From contig JAJVIQ010000021.1 of NCBI GenBank assembly GCA_022071965.1, forward strand, positions 243,728 through 307,727: DNA of 64,000 nucleotides, given 5' to 3'. Origin of the DNA: Gammaproteobacteria bacterium. Its GTDB lineage: Bacteria; Pseudomonadota; Gammaproteobacteria; JAJPIJ01. The stretch's first letter is position 1, and the number at the start of each line of letters is the position of its first letter. Of this stretch, positions 8,177-16,249 are shown in pieces. The translations under genes were made by a program, and so were the position numbers. The notes under the pieces are model-generated. The model made no database searches and was not told the DNA's origin. It saw only the letters and a list, made by a program, of their open reading frames with translations.

Positions 8177-9808
8177 ATGCCCGATCCGCACATCGAATCC
8201 GAAGCCCTTGCCGATCAACGCGTCATCGACCTGCTGCGGTCGCATGTCGCGGGCGACGTGCTGGGCGACGCGGGCTCGCGCGGCGAGTATGCACGCGATG
8301 CCTCCCCTTACCGTCAGATGCCGATGGCAGTGGTGCGCCCGCGCCATCGCGACGCTGTCGTCGCATTGCTGCAAATTGCCAGCGAGCATCGCCTCCCGCT
8401 CATACCGCGTGCCGCGGGCACGAGCCTGGCTGGCCAGTGCGTCGGCAGCGGCATCGTCGTCGACATGGGCGCTTATCAACAACGCATCATCGAGTTCGAC
8501 CCGGTATCCCGGCGGATCAAGGTCGAGCCCGGTATCGTGCGCGACGCCCTGAATCGCCATCTGGCGAGCCATCGGCTGCAGTTCGCGCCTGACCCGTCGA
8601 CGACGGATCGCTGCCAGGTGGGCGGCATGATCGGCAACAACGCCTGGGGCCTGCATGCCGTGAGCAGCGGGACCACGCGCGAACACGTGCAGGCGCTGGA
8701 ACTGGTCCTGGCCGACGGCACGATCATGAACGCCGCCGCCGTCGACGCCGCCGGGCTCGGCGTGGTGCGCAGCCGCGACGACCGCGAGGGCAGGTTGTAT
8801 GACGCGGTGATCGAGCCGATCGACCGACACGCGGCGGCCATCCGCAGTGGCTACCCGTCCATGCGCGGTATCGCCAGCAACAGCGGCTACGCGCTGGACG
8901 CCCTGTTGCGCGGGCAGCCGTGGCACGTCCAGGGAGCGTGTTTCAACCTGGCCAGGCTGATCTGCGGGTCGGAAGGCACGCTCGCCATCGTCACCGCAGC
9001 CACCCTCGGGCTGGTGGAAATTCCGGTCGCGGTGCGAGTGTGCTGCCTGCATTTCGCCGGAGTCACGCACGCGCTGCACACGGTGCCTGCGATCCTGGAG
9101 ACCGGGCCCGCCGCGCTCGAGCTCCTCGATCGCGCCATACTGCGCGCCGCGGAAACGCACGCCGACCACCGCGGCAGCAGCTTCTGGCTGCGGGGTGATC
9201 CGGGTGCCGTGTTGCTCGTGGAGTACGCGGGCGCTTCGCCCGATGAGTTGGAGGTGCGGATCCGACACCTTTTGCGGATGCACGCACCGCGCACCGCGAC
9301 CGTGGTCGGCGCCGGGGATATCGAGCGTGTATGGGCGTTGCGGCGGGCCGCGCTGAAGATGCTCATGCAGGCCGAGGGTGGCCTGCGGGCGTTCACCGGC
9401 ATCGAGGACGCGGCCGTCCCGGTCGACGAACTGGCGGACTATTATTCGGAGGTGCAGGCGCTGCTCGCCGCCAGGGGTCTGGCACATTACGCCTACGGGC
9501 CGGTGGGCATGGGATCCCTGCACGTCCGTCCGGAGGCCGGGAAAGGGCGCGAGTATGCCCCGGCGGAATTCGAATCCCTGCTCGATTCGGTTGCCGCCAT
9601 CGCGGTTCGACATGGCGGCTCCTTCTCCTGCAAACATGGTGACGGACGCATGCGGGGCAAGTACCTGGAGGCGGTGCTGGGGTCGGAATCGCTGGCGGCG
9701 ATGCGCCAGGTCAAGACTGCATTCGATCCGACCGGGATCCTCAATCCCGGCAAGATCCTCGACTGTCCTCCGCTGACTGGTGATCTCCTCCTGCAAGCTC
9801 CGCGCTGA
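8177..9808 (+). CDS. FAD-binding oxidoreductase, GlcD / D-lactate dehydrogenase type
   Basis: The 543-residue protein starts at ATG 8177 with GGGAG at a good distance upstream. The FAD_binding_4 (PCMH-type) domain is clear: VRPRHRDAVVALLQIASEH, the FAD-loop IPRAAGTSLAGQCVGSGIVV, and GGMIGNNAWGLHAVSSGTTR. The C-terminal FAD-oxidase cap ends with the typical FDPTGILNPGKI. The family oxidises 2-hydroxy acids such as D-lactate, glycolate or 2-hydroxyglutarate. The protein lacks the C-terminal Fe-S half found in YdiJ-type enzymes, so the electron acceptor is unknown. Its 3' end overlaps the convergent CysQ-like gene by 68 bp. Confidence 0.85.
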   Translation: MPDPHIESEALADQRVIDLLRSHVAGDVLGDAGSRGEYARDASPYRQMPMAVVRPRHRDAVVALLQIASEHRLPLIPRAAGTSLAGQCVGSGIVVDMGAYQQRIIEFDPVSRRIKVEPGIVRDALNRHLASHRLQFAPDPSTTDRCQVGGMIGNNAWGLHAVSSGTTREHVQALELVLADGTIMNAAAVDAAGLGVVRSRDDREGRLYDAVIEPIDRHAAAIRSGYPSMRGIASNSGYALDALLRGQPWHVQGACFNLARLICGSEGTLAIVTAATLGLVEIPVAVRVCCLHFAGVTHALHTVPAILETGPAALELLDRAILRAAETHADHRGSSFWLRGDPGAVLLVEYAGASPDELEVRIRHLLRMHAPRTATVVGAGDIERVWALRRAALKMLMQAEGGLRAFTGIEDAAVPVDELADYYSEVQALLAARGLAHYAYGPVGMGSLHVRPEAGKGREYAPAEFESLLDSVAAIAVRHGGSFSCKHGDGRMRGKYLEAVLGSESLAAMRQVKTAFDPTGILNPGKILDCPPLTGDLLLQAPR

Positions 9809-10775
9809 TGGCCGCTACAACGCGCGGGTGCCATTCCGGGCTCGCGCACAGTATCCCTCCATTGCGTTCCAGGCGCCGGCCGACGCCAAAGTCGAACGGA
9901 CGGCCGCGCATGTCGCTGACCCGGGCACCGGCCTCCACGGCGATGATCTCACCGGGAGCGTGATCCCAGATGTACTCGCGGTCGTCGGTGCGCACCGGCA
10001 TGCGCAGGTAGCAGTCGGCCTGGCCACGGGCGACGACGGCGTACTTGGCCTGGCTGTCCAGGTGGTAGCGCCGTGCTCCGCCCAGCGCCTCGACGACGCG
10101 CCCGACGGCCCGCTGATCGGAATGACCCGAGGCGGCGGACTCACAGAGTCGGAACTGCCCGTCGGCGGGCGGCGCATGGCGGACGGGCTGCGGCACGCAT
10201 GCGGGATCGTCCGCAGCGATGCTCCAGCACCCGCCGCCGCGGCGCGCGTGGATGATGAGGCCGTGCGCGTCAGGCTCCGCGAAAGGCCGCGCGAGATCGG
10301 CGGACAGGTTCGGGCAGCCCAGGACTCCGAATTCGACCCTGCCATCGACAATCCAGGCCAGCGAGATGGCGTACTGGCCGTTGCGCACGAAGCCCTTGGT
10401 GCCGTCGATGGGGTCGAGTGTCCAGAACGCCCGCGCCGGCTCCTGGCCGCCAATGTCGATCGCGGCGAGGGCGTCATCGATCGTGACGTCCGGCCAGGCC
10501 GGTCGCAGGCGCTCCTTCAGGACCCGGCGCAACTGGGCCTGATCATTGGCGCGCAGTATCGAGGCGCTTTCCTCCCCGACGATCACGACGGTCGGGTCGA
10601 CGCTCGCCAGGCGACGCGCAATGAGCGCCTGGGCGGCGAAATCGGCCACGGTCACAGGGCTGCGGTCATCCTTGCGCAGGACGTCGCCCGTGCAAAGCTC
10701 GCGCTGTACCGCGCGCGTCACGGCACATGCCTCGCGTACGGCGGCAATGGCGCATTCGAAGGCGCTGGCGATCAT
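9741..10775 (-). CDS. Inositol-phosphatase superfamily 3'(2'),5'-bisphosphate nucleotidase-like (CysQ/HAL2-like)
   Basis: The product is 344 residues. Metal- and phosphate-binding motifs of the Li+-sensitive phosphatase superfamily are present: SPVTVADFAAQ, GEES (Glu68/Glu69), DPIDGTKGF (Asp121, Asp124) and WDHAPGEIIAVEAG near the C-terminus. The length and the KGF variant of the DPIDGT motif favour the PAP(S) phosphatase branch, which clears 3'-phosphoadenosine 5'-phosphate made during sulfate assimilation or sulfation, over inositol monophosphatase. It is convergent with and overlaps the FAD oxidoreductase at its 3' end, and is divergent from phaE. Confidence 0.8.
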   Translation of the reverse strand: MIASAFECAIAAVREACAVTRAVQRELCTGDVLRKDDRSPVTVADFAAQALIARRLASVDPTVVIVGEESASILRANDQAQLRRVLKERLRPAWPDVTIDDALAAIDIGGQEPARAFWTLDPIDGTKGFVRNGQYAISLAWIVDGRVEFGVLGCPNLSADLARPFAEPDAHGLIIHARRGGGCWSIAADDPACVPQPVRHAPPADGQFRLCESAASGHSDQRAVGRVVEALGGARRYHLDSQAKYAVVARGQADCYLRMPVRTDDREYIWDHAPGEIIAVEAGARVSDMRGRPFDFGVGRRLERNGGILCASPEWHPRVVAAISAELAGGDHQSAEDSRGSCRD

Positions 10776-10837
10776 GGGCGTGCATTCTTGTGAACGGGGC
10801 GCGCATTATATGCATGCGGGTCGCGCAGGCACGCATG

Positions 10838-10848
10838 TTGCAGTGCAA
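10838..10848. promoter_or_regulatory. Putative PhaR operator upstream of phaEC
   Basis: TTGCAGTGCAA at 10838-10848 is a near-perfect palindrome (TTGCA-G-TGCAA). It lies 83 bp before the phaE ATG. Its reverse complement, TTGCACTGCAA, shares the core TTGCACTGCA with a second site at 22299-22308 upstream of the phaA-phaB-phaR unit. Known PhaR proteins bind TGC/GCA-rich dyads at PHA promoters, so this is the likely operator. Experimental support is lacking. Confidence 0.55.
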
Positions 10849-10930
10849 TATGACGCATGCTAGGCTTTCGTCAACAACTGGCTGTCGGGCCGATGGCAAG
10901 GGACCGACGGCCCGCCCCACACCAATCCGG

Positions 10931-12295
10931 ATGAACGACGCCATGAGCGAGAATCCCTCACAAGCATCATCCTCTCCACCGTGGAACGAACAATGGCTGC
11001 AGGCGCAGCGCGCCTACTGGGATGCGTGGCGCGTCGCCATGCCCGGTACGGGCGGCGCCGGCGGCGCGGCGATCAACCCCTGGGTGCAGGCCCTGGAGGG
11101 CTGGTGGAAATCCGTCGGCGGCATGAAGGGCGATAGTGCCGAGGTATTCGCGCGCATGATGGAGCAGGGCAAGGCCTTCTTCGACCTGGGGCAGCAGATG
11201 AACGAGTTGCTGCGTGCCGTGTCCGACAGCTCGGCGGCCGGGACTGAATGGCAGGAGGTGCTGAAGCAGCGCTTCGACGCCATGAAGGCCTCCATGTCCA
11301 TGCACCAGAGCAGCGAGTGGGCCGAGAGCGTCAAACGCATGGGCGCCTTCTTCGAGCTGCCGCTCGACATGTGGCGGCGCATGTGTTCGGGGGCCTCCAT
11401 GCTTCCCGGCGATTGTCTGGAGGCATTTCGCTCGCAGGTGATCGAGGGTATACACGAGAAATTCCACGGCGACATGGACCGCTTCCTCTCGGTGCCGGGG
11501 GTCGGATACACGCGCGAGAGCCAGGCGCAGGTGCAGCAACTTGCGAAGCTGACCCTCGATTACCAGAAGGCGGCGCAGGAATATCTCAACGCGCACACCA
11601 AGCTCGGTGCCGACGCGCTCGACAGGCTTTACCGGAAGATCATTGCGGTTACCCAGAAAGGCGAGCCGATCACGACGCTGCGCCAGCTCTATGATCTGTG
11701 GGTGGACGCGAGCGAAGAGGTGTACGGCAGCTTCGCGATGTCGCCTGAGTTCCAGGGAGTCTACGCAAGGATGGTCAACGCGCTGATGCGGGTAAAGATG
11801 CAGACGCGCTCGATGGTGGATGAACTACTCGGTGCGTTCAACATGCCCACGCGGCGCGAGATGAATACCATCCTGAAGCGTCAGCAGGAATTGCGGCGGG
11901 AGATGCGCGCACTACACAAGGGGACGGGCGACTGGACACCGCCGCCACGCGGGCGGCGCAACGGTCCGGACACTGACGCCGAGGAAGTCGACATCCTCCG
12001 CGGCGAACTCGCCGCGCTGCGCGAACAGGTGGGTGCGTTGCAGGCGGCACTGGCCAAGGATCGTGCCGCGGCGGAGGAGCCGGGCGGCATCGCAGCGCCG
12101 GTGGTGGCCATGCGCAAGTCGCGGCGCCCGCCTTCGCAGCGCGCGGTGAAGGCCGAGACACCCAGAACGGCCGAGCGTGCGCAGCGCGCGAGGTCGACCG
12201 TCGCCAAATCGCGGCCGAGCTGGGACATCGGCAGCATCACCAACGATGCCACCGTCACGCCGCTGGCCACTCCCCGCAGCGGCAACCAGCGATGA
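10931..12295 (+). CDS. phaE: Class III poly(3-hydroxyalkanoate) synthase subunit PhaE
   Basis: The 454-residue product starts at ATG 10931; ATG 10943 is an alternative. PhaE is the non-catalytic partner that activates PhaC in class III synthases. Family features include the Trp-rich N-terminus (PPWNEQWLQAQRAYWDAWR), NPWVQALEGWWKSV, FFELPLDMWRRM, a central VPGVGYTRESQAQVQ, and FNMPTRREMNTILKRQQELRREM near residue 310. After that comes a low-complexity Arg/Ala/Pro-rich tail of about 100 residues with a predicted coiled coil (EEVDILRGELAALREQVGAL). The protein is longer than the roughly 360 residues usual for PhaE because of this tail. phaC follows 36 bp later. Confidence 0.93.
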   Translation: MNDAMSENPSQASSSPPWNEQWLQAQRAYWDAWRVAMPGTGGAGGAAINPWVQALEGWWKSVGGMKGDSAEVFARMMEQGKAFFDLGQQMNELLRAVSDSSAAGTEWQEVLKQRFDAMKASMSMHQSSEWAESVKRMGAFFELPLDMWRRMCSGASMLPGDCLEAFRSQVIEGIHEKFHGDMDRFLSVPGVGYTRESQAQVQQLAKLTLDYQKAAQEYLNAHTKLGADALDRLYRKIIAVTQKGEPITTLRQLYDLWVDASEEVYGSFAMSPEFQGVYARMVNALMRVKMQTRSMVDELLGAFNMPTRREMNTILKRQQELRREMRALHKGTGDWTPPPRGRRNGPDTDAEEVDILRGELAALREQVGALQAALAKDRAAAEEPGGIAAPVVAMRKSRRPPSQRAVKAETPRTAERAQRARSTVAKSRPSWDIGSITNDATVTPLATPRSGNQR

Positions 12296-12331
12296 CCCGT
12301 ATACGACACACGCGTTGAGGAGCAGTGACAC

Positions 12332-13396
12332 ATGATGCCTTTTCAGATCAAGCCCGATGAGGCGCTCAAGGAGGTTCAGCAGGTCGGTGAGAAGCTCGCC
12401 AAGGGCTTCAAGACCCTGAGCGAACTCGGCGATATCGAGGTCGGTTGCACGCCCAAGGAGGCAATCTATCACGAGGACAAGGCGACGCTGTATCACTTCA
12501 TTCCCTTCGCAGAGATCAAGAACAGGACGCCGCTGCTGGTGATCTACGCGCTCGTGAACCGGCCGTACATGGCGGATCTGCAGATGGACCGCTCGATGAT
12601 CCGGGGCCTGATGCAGGGCGGCGAGGACGTGTATCTCATCGACTGGGGCTACCCCGACGGGGGCGATCGCTTCCTGACGCTTGATGACTACATCAACGGC
12701 TACATCGACAACTGCGTCGACGTGCTGCGCAAGCGCCACGGCGTGGAGGCCGTCAACATCCTGGGTATCTGCCAGGGCGGCGCCTTCAGCCTTTGCTATG
12801 CCTCGCTGCATCCCGGGAAGGTCAGGAATCTGGTCACGACGGTCACGCCGGTGGATTTCCACACCGAGAAGGACATGTTGAGTCACTGGGTCCGCAACGT
12901 GGATATCGATCTCGTAATAGACACGATGGGCAACGTGCCCGGGGAAGTTCTCAATTTCACCTTTCTTTCGCTGATGCCGTTTCGGCTCTCGGGGCAGAAG
13001 TATCTGGACATGATCAACACGTTGGACGATCCGATCGCGGCAAGGAACTTCATGCGCATGGAGAAGTGGATATTCGACAGTCCGGATCAGGCCGGTGAGG
13101 CCTATCGGCAGTTCATCAAGGACTTCTACCAGGGCAACAAGCTCATCAGGGGCGAGGTGATGCTGGGCGAGAACCAGGTAAAACTCTCGAACGTGACCAT
13201 GCCGGTGCTGAACATCTTCGCGAGCGCCGATCACCTGGTACCTCCAGCGTCCTCGCGCGCGCTCGAGCGCTTCGTCGGCACCAGGGACTACACGGCGTTG
13301 GAGTTCCCGGGCGGCCATATCGGCATCTACGTCAGCGGCAAGGCTCAGAAGATGATCCCTCCCGCTGTCTGCGACTGGCTGGCCAAGCGTAGCTGA
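12332..13396 (+). CDS. phaC: Class III poly(3-hydroxyalkanoate) synthase subunit PhaC
   Basis: The 354-residue protein polymerises (R)-3-hydroxyacyl-CoA into PHA. The alpha/beta-hydrolase fold carries the lipase-like box GICQGG with the catalytic Cys147; Asp300 in FASADHLVPP and His329 in FPGGHIGIYV complete the triad. The length of about 355 residues is that of class III enzymes, not the roughly 590 of class I. GAGGAG upstream of ATG 12332 serves as the ribosome binding site. With phaE it forms a two-gene operon ended by a palindromic terminator. Confidence 0.95.
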   Translation: MMPFQIKPDEALKEVQQVGEKLAKGFKTLSELGDIEVGCTPKEAIYHEDKATLYHFIPFAEIKNRTPLLVIYALVNRPYMADLQMDRSMIRGLMQGGEDVYLIDWGYPDGGDRFLTLDDYINGYIDNCVDVLRKRHGVEAVNILGICQGGAFSLCYASLHPGKVRNLVTTVTPVDFHTEKDMLSHWVRNVDIDLVIDTMGNVPGEVLNFTFLSLMPFRLSGQKYLDMINTLDDPIAARNFMRMEKWIFDSPDQAGEAYRQFIKDFYQGNKLIRGEVMLGENQVKLSNVTMPVLNIFASADHLVPPASSRALERFVGTRDYTALEFPGGHIGIYVSGKAQKMIPPAVCDWLAKRS

Positions 13397-13450
13397 TCGC
13401 CCGGTTCTCCCCGGTACCCTGGGGCGGCGCGGCCTGACTCCCTTGCTCGA

Positions 13451-13475
13451 TGGGCCGCGATCGCGGCCCATTTCT
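13451..13475. terminator. Rho-independent terminator between convergent phaC and panE-like gene
   Basis: TGGGCCGCGATCGCGGCCCA (13451-13470) is a perfect 20-bp palindrome followed on the plus strand by TTTCTT. It lies 55 bp after the phaC stop and 54 bp past the stop of the convergent reductase gene. It may terminate both transcripts, although the T-run is only clear on the plus strand. Confidence 0.75.
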
Positions 13476-13528
13476 TATCCTAGCCGCCGTTTCTCGTTCC
13501 TCCGCCAGGCCGCCGCGCCGTGCGTCGC

Positions 13529-14458
13529 TCAGCCGCCGGTGCGTGCACGGCGCAGTTCGTACGCCTGCATGTGGGCGTGGGCGATTGCGAGCAGCGGCAC
13601 AGACATGCCGGCTGAGCGCGCCCTCCGGACCATGTCGCCTATCACGTGATCGGCCTCGGTCGCTCCGCCGCGTTCGACGTCCCGAAGCATCGAGGCGGTG
13701 AGTGTGGAGTCCGGGTCGGTGAGAAGCTGCCGGTATTCGGCCAGTCGGCCGGCAGCCGGAGCATGACGGTTGGCGGCGGCGATCCGTTCGGATTCCGAGA
13801 GCAGTCCCGATATGAGCTGCTCGCCTCCCGCGGTCCTCACGATGTCGCCGATGCTGGCCCGCATCAGGCACGTCGCCGCCGCGAGTGTTGTAAGGAACAC
13901 GAACTTCTCCCACATCTCCTGTTCGATGTCATCCGACAGGGAGAACTCCACACTGGTGTCCGCCAGCGTTTCCGTCAGCGTCGCGAGCGCCTCTGAAGCG
14001 TTGGCGCCGCGGCTGCCGAGGATGAACCGGTTGATATCGTTGAGGTGATGAATGGTGCCGTCGGGCAGGAGCGTGATGGCCATGTGTGCCAGGCCGCCAT
14101 GGACCGCCTCGCGTCCGAAGCGCGCATCGAGCACGTCGAGGTGGGCGATGCCGTTGAGCAGGGGGATGACCGCCGTGCGGGGACCGACCGCCGGCGCGAG
14201 CGCTTCGACGGCGGCCGGCAGGTCGTAGGACTTGCAGGCCAGCATGACGGCGTCATAGCTGCCGCTCAGATCGCCGGCGATGACCACCTTGGGTCTGAGG
14301 CAGGTGTCGCCGAGCGGACTGGCTATTCGCAGACCATCATCGCGCAGCTGCCTGGCCCGGGCCGGGCGTACCAGGAAGGTGACCTCGCCACCGGCGTCAT
14401 GCAGACGGGCGCCGAAGTAACCGCCGATGCCCCCGGCGCCCAGGATGAGTACACGCAT
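13529..14458 (-). CDS. panE: 2-dehydropantoate 2-reductase (ketopantoate reductase family)
   Basis: The protein is 309 residues. The N-terminal Rossmann domain has GAGGIGGYFGARL (NADP-binding), the CKSYDLPAA segment carries the conserved Lys, and LLNGIAHLD holds the conserved Asn. The C-terminal ApbA domain contains the helical EMWEKFVFLTTLAA with the conserved Lys and STLTASMLRDVERGGATEADHVIGDM with the conserved Ser and Glu. The family reduces ketopantoate to pantoate on the way to CoA, although paralogues of unknown substrate are common. The start ATG at 14458 begins directly at the Rossmann strand. Confidence 0.85.
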   Translation of the reverse strand: MRVLILGAGGIGGYFGARLHDAGGEVTFLVRPARARQLRDDGLRIASPLGDTCLRPKVVIAGDLSGSYDAVMLACKSYDLPAAVEALAPAVGPRTAVIPLLNGIAHLDVLDARFGREAVHGGLAHMAITLLPDGTIHHLNDINRFILGSRGANASEALATLTETLADTSVEFSLSDDIEQEMWEKFVFLTTLAAATCLMRASIGDIVRTAGGEQLISGLLSESERIAAANRHAPAAGRLAEYRQLLTDPDSTLTASMLRDVERGGATEADHVIGDMVRRARSAGMSVPLLAIAHAHMQAYELRRARTGG

Positions 14459-14496
14459 GGATAACCGCGGCGCGGGCGCATTGGCAGCTGCGCCGT

Positions 14497-14709
14497 TCAG
14501 CCCTCCTTGACCAGCAGGACGTTGACAGCCTTGACGACCACCCGAACCGAATCGCCCTTCTTCAGTTTCAGATCCTTGAGCGAATCGATGGTCATGACCG
14601 AGCTCGCCAGGCCGCCGGCATCGAGCATGACATCCACCTGGGACATGAGTTTGCCCTTCTTGATGCCCCTGACCTTGCCGATGAGCTGATTGCGTGCGCC
14701 GTAACGCAT
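14497..14709 (-). CDS. Mop-like molybdate-binding TOBE-domain protein
   Basis: This 70-residue protein consists of a single TOBE/Mop domain (ARNQLIGKVRGIKKGKLMSQ, then ASSVMTIDSLKDLKLKKGDS, then VVVKAVNVLLVKEG). Stand-alone Mop proteins oligomerise and store or buffer molybdate. No modABC genes adjoin it. The link to this genome is probably the molybdenum-dependent nitrate reductase 27 kb away. A tandem 12-nt repeat lies just upstream of its start. Confidence 0.85.
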   Translation of the reverse strand: MRYGARNQLIGKVRGIKKGKLMSQVDVMLDAGGLASSVMTIDSLKDLKLKKGDSVRVVVKAVNVLLVKEG

Positions 14710-14734
14710 GTGAACCCCCTGATGTGAATGCCGG

Positions 14735-14759
14735 TTGATGATGATTGTTGATGATGATT
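14735..14759. repeat. Tandem 12-nt repeat upstream of the Mop-like gene
   Basis: TTGATGATGATT occurs at 14735-14746 and again at 14748-14759, one base apart. The repeats lie 26-50 bp upstream of the start of the minus-strand Mop-like gene, in the promoter/leader position. They could be a regulator site or slippage-generated DNA; no function is assigned. Confidence 0.7.
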
Positions 14760-14804
14760 TATGTGCGGGGCGTGGCCGGTTCGCCGTGCTCGCGGCTCGC
14801 GCCC

Positions 14805-15482
14805 CTAGCTAGAGGATAGCCCATCGCCGTGGCGGCGCTTCAGCGCCTCAATCTCGGCACGCAGTTCCCGCACTTCTGCCTCGAGGCGCGCGAGGCGATC
14901 CGCCTGCGGGGCGGACGGCGGCACGGCCGCCGGCGGCGGTTCCGGCTCCTCGCCGCCGACAACGGCGCCCGGCTCCTCGCCGAAAAGGTGGCCGTAGCGC
15001 GACTCGCGGCGGCCGGCTTCGCGCGTCAGCCTAAGCACGAAGGGTCCATCCTCGCGCACGGCAAGCCGCCGCAGTGTCGCCTCGATCTCGGTCAGGTCGG
15101 CGAACTCGGCCATTCGTCCGGCGTGCGTGCGCAACTCGCCGGGCGTCTGCGGCCCGCGCAAAAGTAGCTCGCAGAGGATGGCAAGTTCCTGGGCGCTGAG
15201 ATCGAGCGAGCCATGCTCGGTGTTGCAGAAGCGGTGCTGGAACTTCGGAACCCGGCTGCCGAACCCCGATTTTTCCATTACCAGATGCCGCCGCGCCAGG
15301 TCCTCGAGCGCGCTCTGCACGGCGGCCGCGTCCAGGTTCATCACCGGATCGCGGTTGCTCTTCTGATTGCAGGCACTGACCAGCGCATTGAGCGAGAGCG
15401 GGTACTGCTCGGGGGTGGTGATCTGTTTCTCGAGGAGGCAACCGATCACGCGGGCGTCAATGGGACTGAGCCTGTCTGCCAT
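14805..15482 (-). CDS. YceH-family (DUF480) protein
   Basis: The 225-residue product starts at the ATG at 15482 ([20 protein letters not shown]); an ATG two codons earlier is also in frame. DUF480 hallmarks are [51 protein letters not shown] and [17 protein letters not shown]. Together these form two winged-helix repeats. A Glu/Pro-rich linker and a short C-terminal coiled coil ([22 protein letters not shown]) follow. The biological function of YceH is unknown; the fold suggests nucleic-acid or protein binding. Confidence 0.85.
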   Translation of the reverse strand: MADRLSPIDARVIGCLLEKQITTPEQYPLSLNALVSACNQKSNRDPVMNLDAAAVQSALEDLARRHLVMEKSGFGSRVPKFQHRFCNTEHGSLDLSAQELAILCELLLRGPQTPGELRTHAGRMAEFADLTEIEATLRRLAVREDGPFVLRLTREAGRRESRYGHLFGEEPGAVVGGEEPEPPPAAVPPSAPQADRLARLEAEVRELRAEIEALKRRHGDGLSSS

Positions 15483-15622
15483 CGGCACAGGATAGCACCA
15501 CGGTCACGCGGGTCGAATGCGCGCGCATCGCGTGGCCGTCGGGGCGGATGGGACCCTCCCGTGGGCGCCGTCCTCCAGCCCACACCTGCCGGCGGCGAGA
15601 CGGTGATCCCAGCCGCGGCGCA

Positions 15623-15883
15623 TCAGCCGCTTTTCTCCGCCTTCGTGCCGGTGCTCGAGAAGGCGCCCCAGAAATTCCTTTGCATGGCGTCGAACAACTT
15701 CATCTGCTGGGCGAACGCCGGATTGAGCATCATCAGCGTCGTCGGATCCATCGCCTCCATGCCCTGTTTCAGGCCGGCCTGCACCTGCGCGAGCCACTCC
15801 TGCTGCAGCGGGCCCAGGTCGGGCAGACCGAAAAACGTGCGCATCTCCTCGGGGGTGGTGTCGATGGTGACGATGATCTTCAT
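15623..15883 (-). CDS. Small DUF6489-like protein
   Basis: The product is 86 residues, starting at ATG 15883 (MKIIVTIDTTPEEMRTFFGL). The N-terminal strand, the PEEMRTFFGLPDLGPLQQEW segment, and a C-terminal helix containing LFDAMQRNFWGAFS resemble a small proteobacterial family I remember as DUF6489; no function is known. Codon usage is strongly GC3-biased, like that of neighbouring genes. The helical ending with the FW motif resembles the hydrophobic helices of PHA-granule-associated proteins, but that is speculative. Confidence 0.6.
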   Translation of the reverse strand: MKIIVTIDTTPEEMRTFFGLPDLGPLQQEWLAQVQAGLKQGMEAMDPTTLMMLNPAFAQQMKLFDAMQRNFWGAFSSTGTKAEKSG

Positions 15884-16249
15884 GGATGGCTCCGCAGGTC
15901 GGGGCGGCGGTCGTCGGCTGCGCCGCAGGCTCCACAGTATGGCACGTGCGACGGCGATCCCGGCCGGCGCGTGATCGCACCGCCCTGCCGGGCGCCGTCG
16001 GCGGCCACGGAGCGCGCGACCGTCCTGCTGCCCGGCCGCTGCGCGCGGCCAGAGAAAACACGTAGAATCAGCGAGATATCGGACAGTGCCCCGCTGCAAT
16101 TCCAGGCGCGGGGCGGTCTGCATACGAGGGCCACAACGGTCGATCCGTGCCGCCCCCTCGCCGCTTGTTGGAAGCCGGTCCATTCGGTAAAGTGCAGAGC
16201 CCTTTAGACCCTAACCAGATCGATATCAAGAGTTCGGAGGCTCCTTCAC
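15884..16249. other. Divergent intergenic region upstream of pckG
   Basis: About 366 bp separate the small minus-strand protein and pckG. A pckG ribosome binding site (CGGAGG) ends about 12 nt before its ATG. No further gene, RNA or clear promoter element was recognised. Confidence 0.45.

Noticed and set aside
7793..9796. 667-codon minus-strand open frame over the FAD oxidoreductase
   Set aside because: It is antisense to a gene with clear FAD-binding motifs. The translation is Arg/Asp/His-rich with no family pattern.
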